This document shows positions 62,437-64,000 of a DNA stretch of 64,000 nucleotides, in pieces. The stretch's first letter is position 1. Every line of letters starts with the position of its first letter. The position numbers and the translations under genes are program-made. Under the pieces are notes generated by a model. It searched no databases. It was given only the letters and a program-made list of their open reading frames with translations, and was not told where the DNA came from. This stretch comes from Deltaproteobacteria bacterium HGW-Deltaproteobacteria-18 (GTDB lineage: Bacteria; Desulfobacterota; Desulfovibrionia; Desulfovibrionales; Desulfomicrobiaceae): contig PHBE01000001.1 of NCBI GenBank assembly GCA_002841885.1, positions 62,001 to 126,000 of the forward strand, given 5' to 3'.

Positions 62437-63794
62437 ACTACTCCCTGCTCATCATCGACGACGAAGAATCCATCCGCGACAGCCTGTCCATGGCCCTCGG
62501 CCGCCACTACAAGGTCAGCGCCCTGGCCAGCGGCAAGGAAGCCCTAGAGGCGCTGCCCTCCCTGGCCCCGGATCTTGTACTCCTGGACATCGGGCTGCCC
62601 GACATCAGCGGCCTTGAGGTGCTGGATCACATTCGCAGACAGTCGCCTCATGCCGCCGTGATCATGATCACGGCCTTCGAGGATTTGGACACTGTCATCT
62701 CGGCCATGAAGCGCGGCGCCTTCGACTACCTCCTGAAACCGCTGCGCATGGACGCTCTCAAGCTCTGTCTGGAACGGGCGGGGAGTTCCATCCGGCTCGG
62801 CAAGGAGATCCGCCTTCTGCAGGACAAGGCCCTGCGCGAGCAGATTCCCTTTTTCGTGGCCGAGAGCGAGGCCCTGACCGATGTGGTTCAGACAGTGGCC
62901 AAGGTCGCGGTCAGCCCGGACACGCCGGTGCTGGTCGAAGGCGACACGGGCACGGGCAAGGAACTCATCGCCAGCGCCATCCATTACCGCAGTCCAAATT
63001 TTCGCGGCCCTCTGGTCACGGTCAACTGCGCGGCCATCCCGGCGGAACTCATCGAGAGCGAACTCTTTGGCTATGCGCCGGGGGCCTTCAGCGGTGCAGG
63101 GAAGAAAGGCAAGTCGGGGCTGGTGGAGGAAGCGGCGGGAGGCACGCTCTTTCTGGATGAGATCGGAGAGCTGCCGGGCAGCGCCCAGGCCAAGCTGCTG
63201 CGCTTTCTGCAGGAAGGGGAATTCTACGCCCTGGGCTCCACGGCCAAGCGCACGGTACGCACCCGGGTCGTGGCCGCGACCAACCGCGACCTCGAAGACA
63301 TGGTCCGCACCGGCGCTTTCCGGCAGGATCTCTTCTACCGGCTGGCCGTGGTCCGCATCCGGGTGCCGTCGCTGGCGCGGCGCAAGGAGGACATCCTGCC
63401 GCTGGCGCGGCTTTTCCTGCATCAATACGGGGAGAAATTCGGCAAGAAATTCAACGACCTCACCCAAAGCGCCCGCGACGCCCTGCTCGGCCATTCATGG
63501 ACAGGCAACGTGCGCGAGCTGCGCAACATCATGGAGCGGGCCACTCTGATGGCTTGCGGACCGGATCTGGACGCCGAAAATCTGGGACTTGCGGCGGAAT
63601 GCCCACCGGGCGCCGAAAACCGGGAACCGCTCACCATGGAGGGAGTGGATCTGCCGGCCCTGCTGCACGCTTTTGAGCGCGAATATTACGAAGAGGCCCT
63701 GACCCTGGCGGAAGGCAACGAATCCCAGGCCGCCAGGCTGCTTGGCGTCTCCAGGGACACCTTCAGATACAGGCGCGGCAAATTGGGCCTCTAA
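62433..63794 (+). CDS. Sigma-54-dependent response regulator (NtrC family)
   Basis: The 453-residue regulator has a receiver domain (Asp52 in LLDIGLPD), an AAA+ domain (about 135-375) with Walker A GDTGTGKE, the sigma-54 contact loop GAFSGAG (a variant of GAFTGA) and Walker [12 protein letters not shown], and a C-terminal Fis-type helix-turn-helix ([20 protein letters not shown]). Phosphorylated by the coupled kinase, it would activate sigma-54 promoters. Its target genes are not visible here. Confidence 0.95.
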   Translation: MNYSLLIIDDEESIRDSLSMALGRHYKVSALASGKEALEALPSLAPDLVLLDIGLPDISGLEVLDHIRRQSPHAAVIMITAFEDLDTVISAMKRGAFDYLLKPLRMDALKLCLERAGSSIRLGKEIRLLQDKALREQIPFFVAESEALTDVVQTVAKVAVSPDTPVLVEGDTGTGKELIASAIHYRSPNFRGPLVTVNCAAIPAELIESELFGYAPGAFSGAGKKGKSGLVEEAAGGTLFLDEIGELPGSAQAKLLRFLQEGEFYALGSTAKRTVRTRVVAATNRDLEDMVRTGAFRQDLFYRLAVVRIRVPSLARRKEDILPLARLFLHQYGEKFGKKFNDLTQSARDALLGHSWTGNVRELRNIMERATLMACGPDLDAENLGLAAECPPGAENREPLTMEGVDLPALLHAFEREYYEEALTLAEGNESQAARLLGVSRDTFRYRRGKLGL

Positions 63795-63822
63795 AGCATG
63801 TGCCCTCTACCTGCCTGCCCAG

Positions 63823-64000
63823 CTAACGCCCCTCTTCCGAGCCGATACCGTAGATCTTGAGCTTGCGGTACAGATACGTCCGCTCCAGGCCGATGTTTTC
63901 CGACAGACGCGCGACGTTTCCGTCCGCGCGGGCCAGCTCCCGGCGCAGGAAGGCCTCCTCGAACCGGGCCCGGGCCTCCTTGAAATCAGTGATCCCGTCC
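63823..64000 (-). CDS. C-terminal part of a Fis-domain (NtrC/NtrX-type) regulator, cut by the window edge
   Basis: The last 59 codons of a leftward gene are present, ending TAG at 63825-63823. They encode FLRRELARADGN, then LSENIGLERTYLYRKLKIYGI, the Fis-type DNA-binding helix-turn-helix of sigma-54 activators such as NtrX. It is convergent with the upstream NtrC-type gene, with 28 bases between stops. The rest lies outside the window, so the upstream domains cannot be read. Confidence 0.75.
   Translation of the reverse strand, partial: DGITDFKEARARFEEAFLRRELARADGNVARLSENIGLERTYLYRKLKIYGIGSEEGR

Noticed and set aside
1-64000. Search for tRNA, rRNA, CRISPR array, integrase or transposase
   Set aside because: No cloverleaf-like gene, regularly spaced repeats or mobile-element protein was found by reading; the window looks like stable chromosome.

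Overview
The window reads as a contiguous piece of a bacterial chromosome with high G+C content and dense, mostly operonic genes. Its gene content points to an anaerobic sulfate-reducing member of the Desulfovibrionales, possibly Desulfomicrobium-like. The clues are hypF (NiFe-hydrogenase maturation), a rhodanese-ferritin fusion, a roughly 1,180-residue flavin/FeS oxidoreductase of the glycolate/lactate type, a two-gene sufCB system and many two-component and chemotaxis genes. The order-level call is an inference from family content; there is no 16S gene here, and I saw no tRNA, rRNA, CRISPR array, prophage or insertion sequence.

Left part (1-22.1 kb): a TetR-controlled RND efflux operon read leftward, with a near-perfect operator palindrome ahead of it; manC, followed by the stray 3' tail of a second manC-like gene; a rightward run of rhodanese-ferritin, DUF362, hypF and sppA; the fused FAD/FeS dehydrogenase with ruvX and mltG overlapped in one operon; then a complete peptide ABC importer (dppABCDF type) with a hairpin between the binding-protein gene and the permeases, followed by a thioesterase and a queuosine-precursor transporter.

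Middle part (22.2-41.7 kb): a chemotaxis receptor; fadL with a divergent TetR gene; a leftward envelope operon comEC - small protein - lptF - lptG - possible 31-residue membrane peptide; a response regulator paired with a very large PHP-like membrane protein of unknown function; then leftward sufCB, rhomboid protease, an RluA pseudouridine synthase fused to dephospho-CoA kinase, and a VWA/OmpA envelope protein.

Right part (41.8-64 kb): dinB; a DDAH-type arginine hydrolase, a 54-residue zinc ribbon and an amino-acid ABC importer whose permease carries an extra extracytoplasmic domain; an mprF-acvB pair for making and probably hydrolysing aminoacyl-phosphatidylglycerol; a ferredoxin-like protein with a CRP/FNR-type dyad upstream; an EamA exporter; a DamX-like ATPase-SPOR protein; paaK; the rpsF-rpsR-rplI-dnaB operon; and an NtrC-type two-component system facing the tail of another Fis-type regulator.

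The most unusual items are the RluA-CoaE fusion, the response regulator/giant PHP-like membrane protein pair, the mprF-acvB pair, the permease with an inserted domain, the manC scar, and comEC, whose coding frame appears to extend upstream of any normal start codon.
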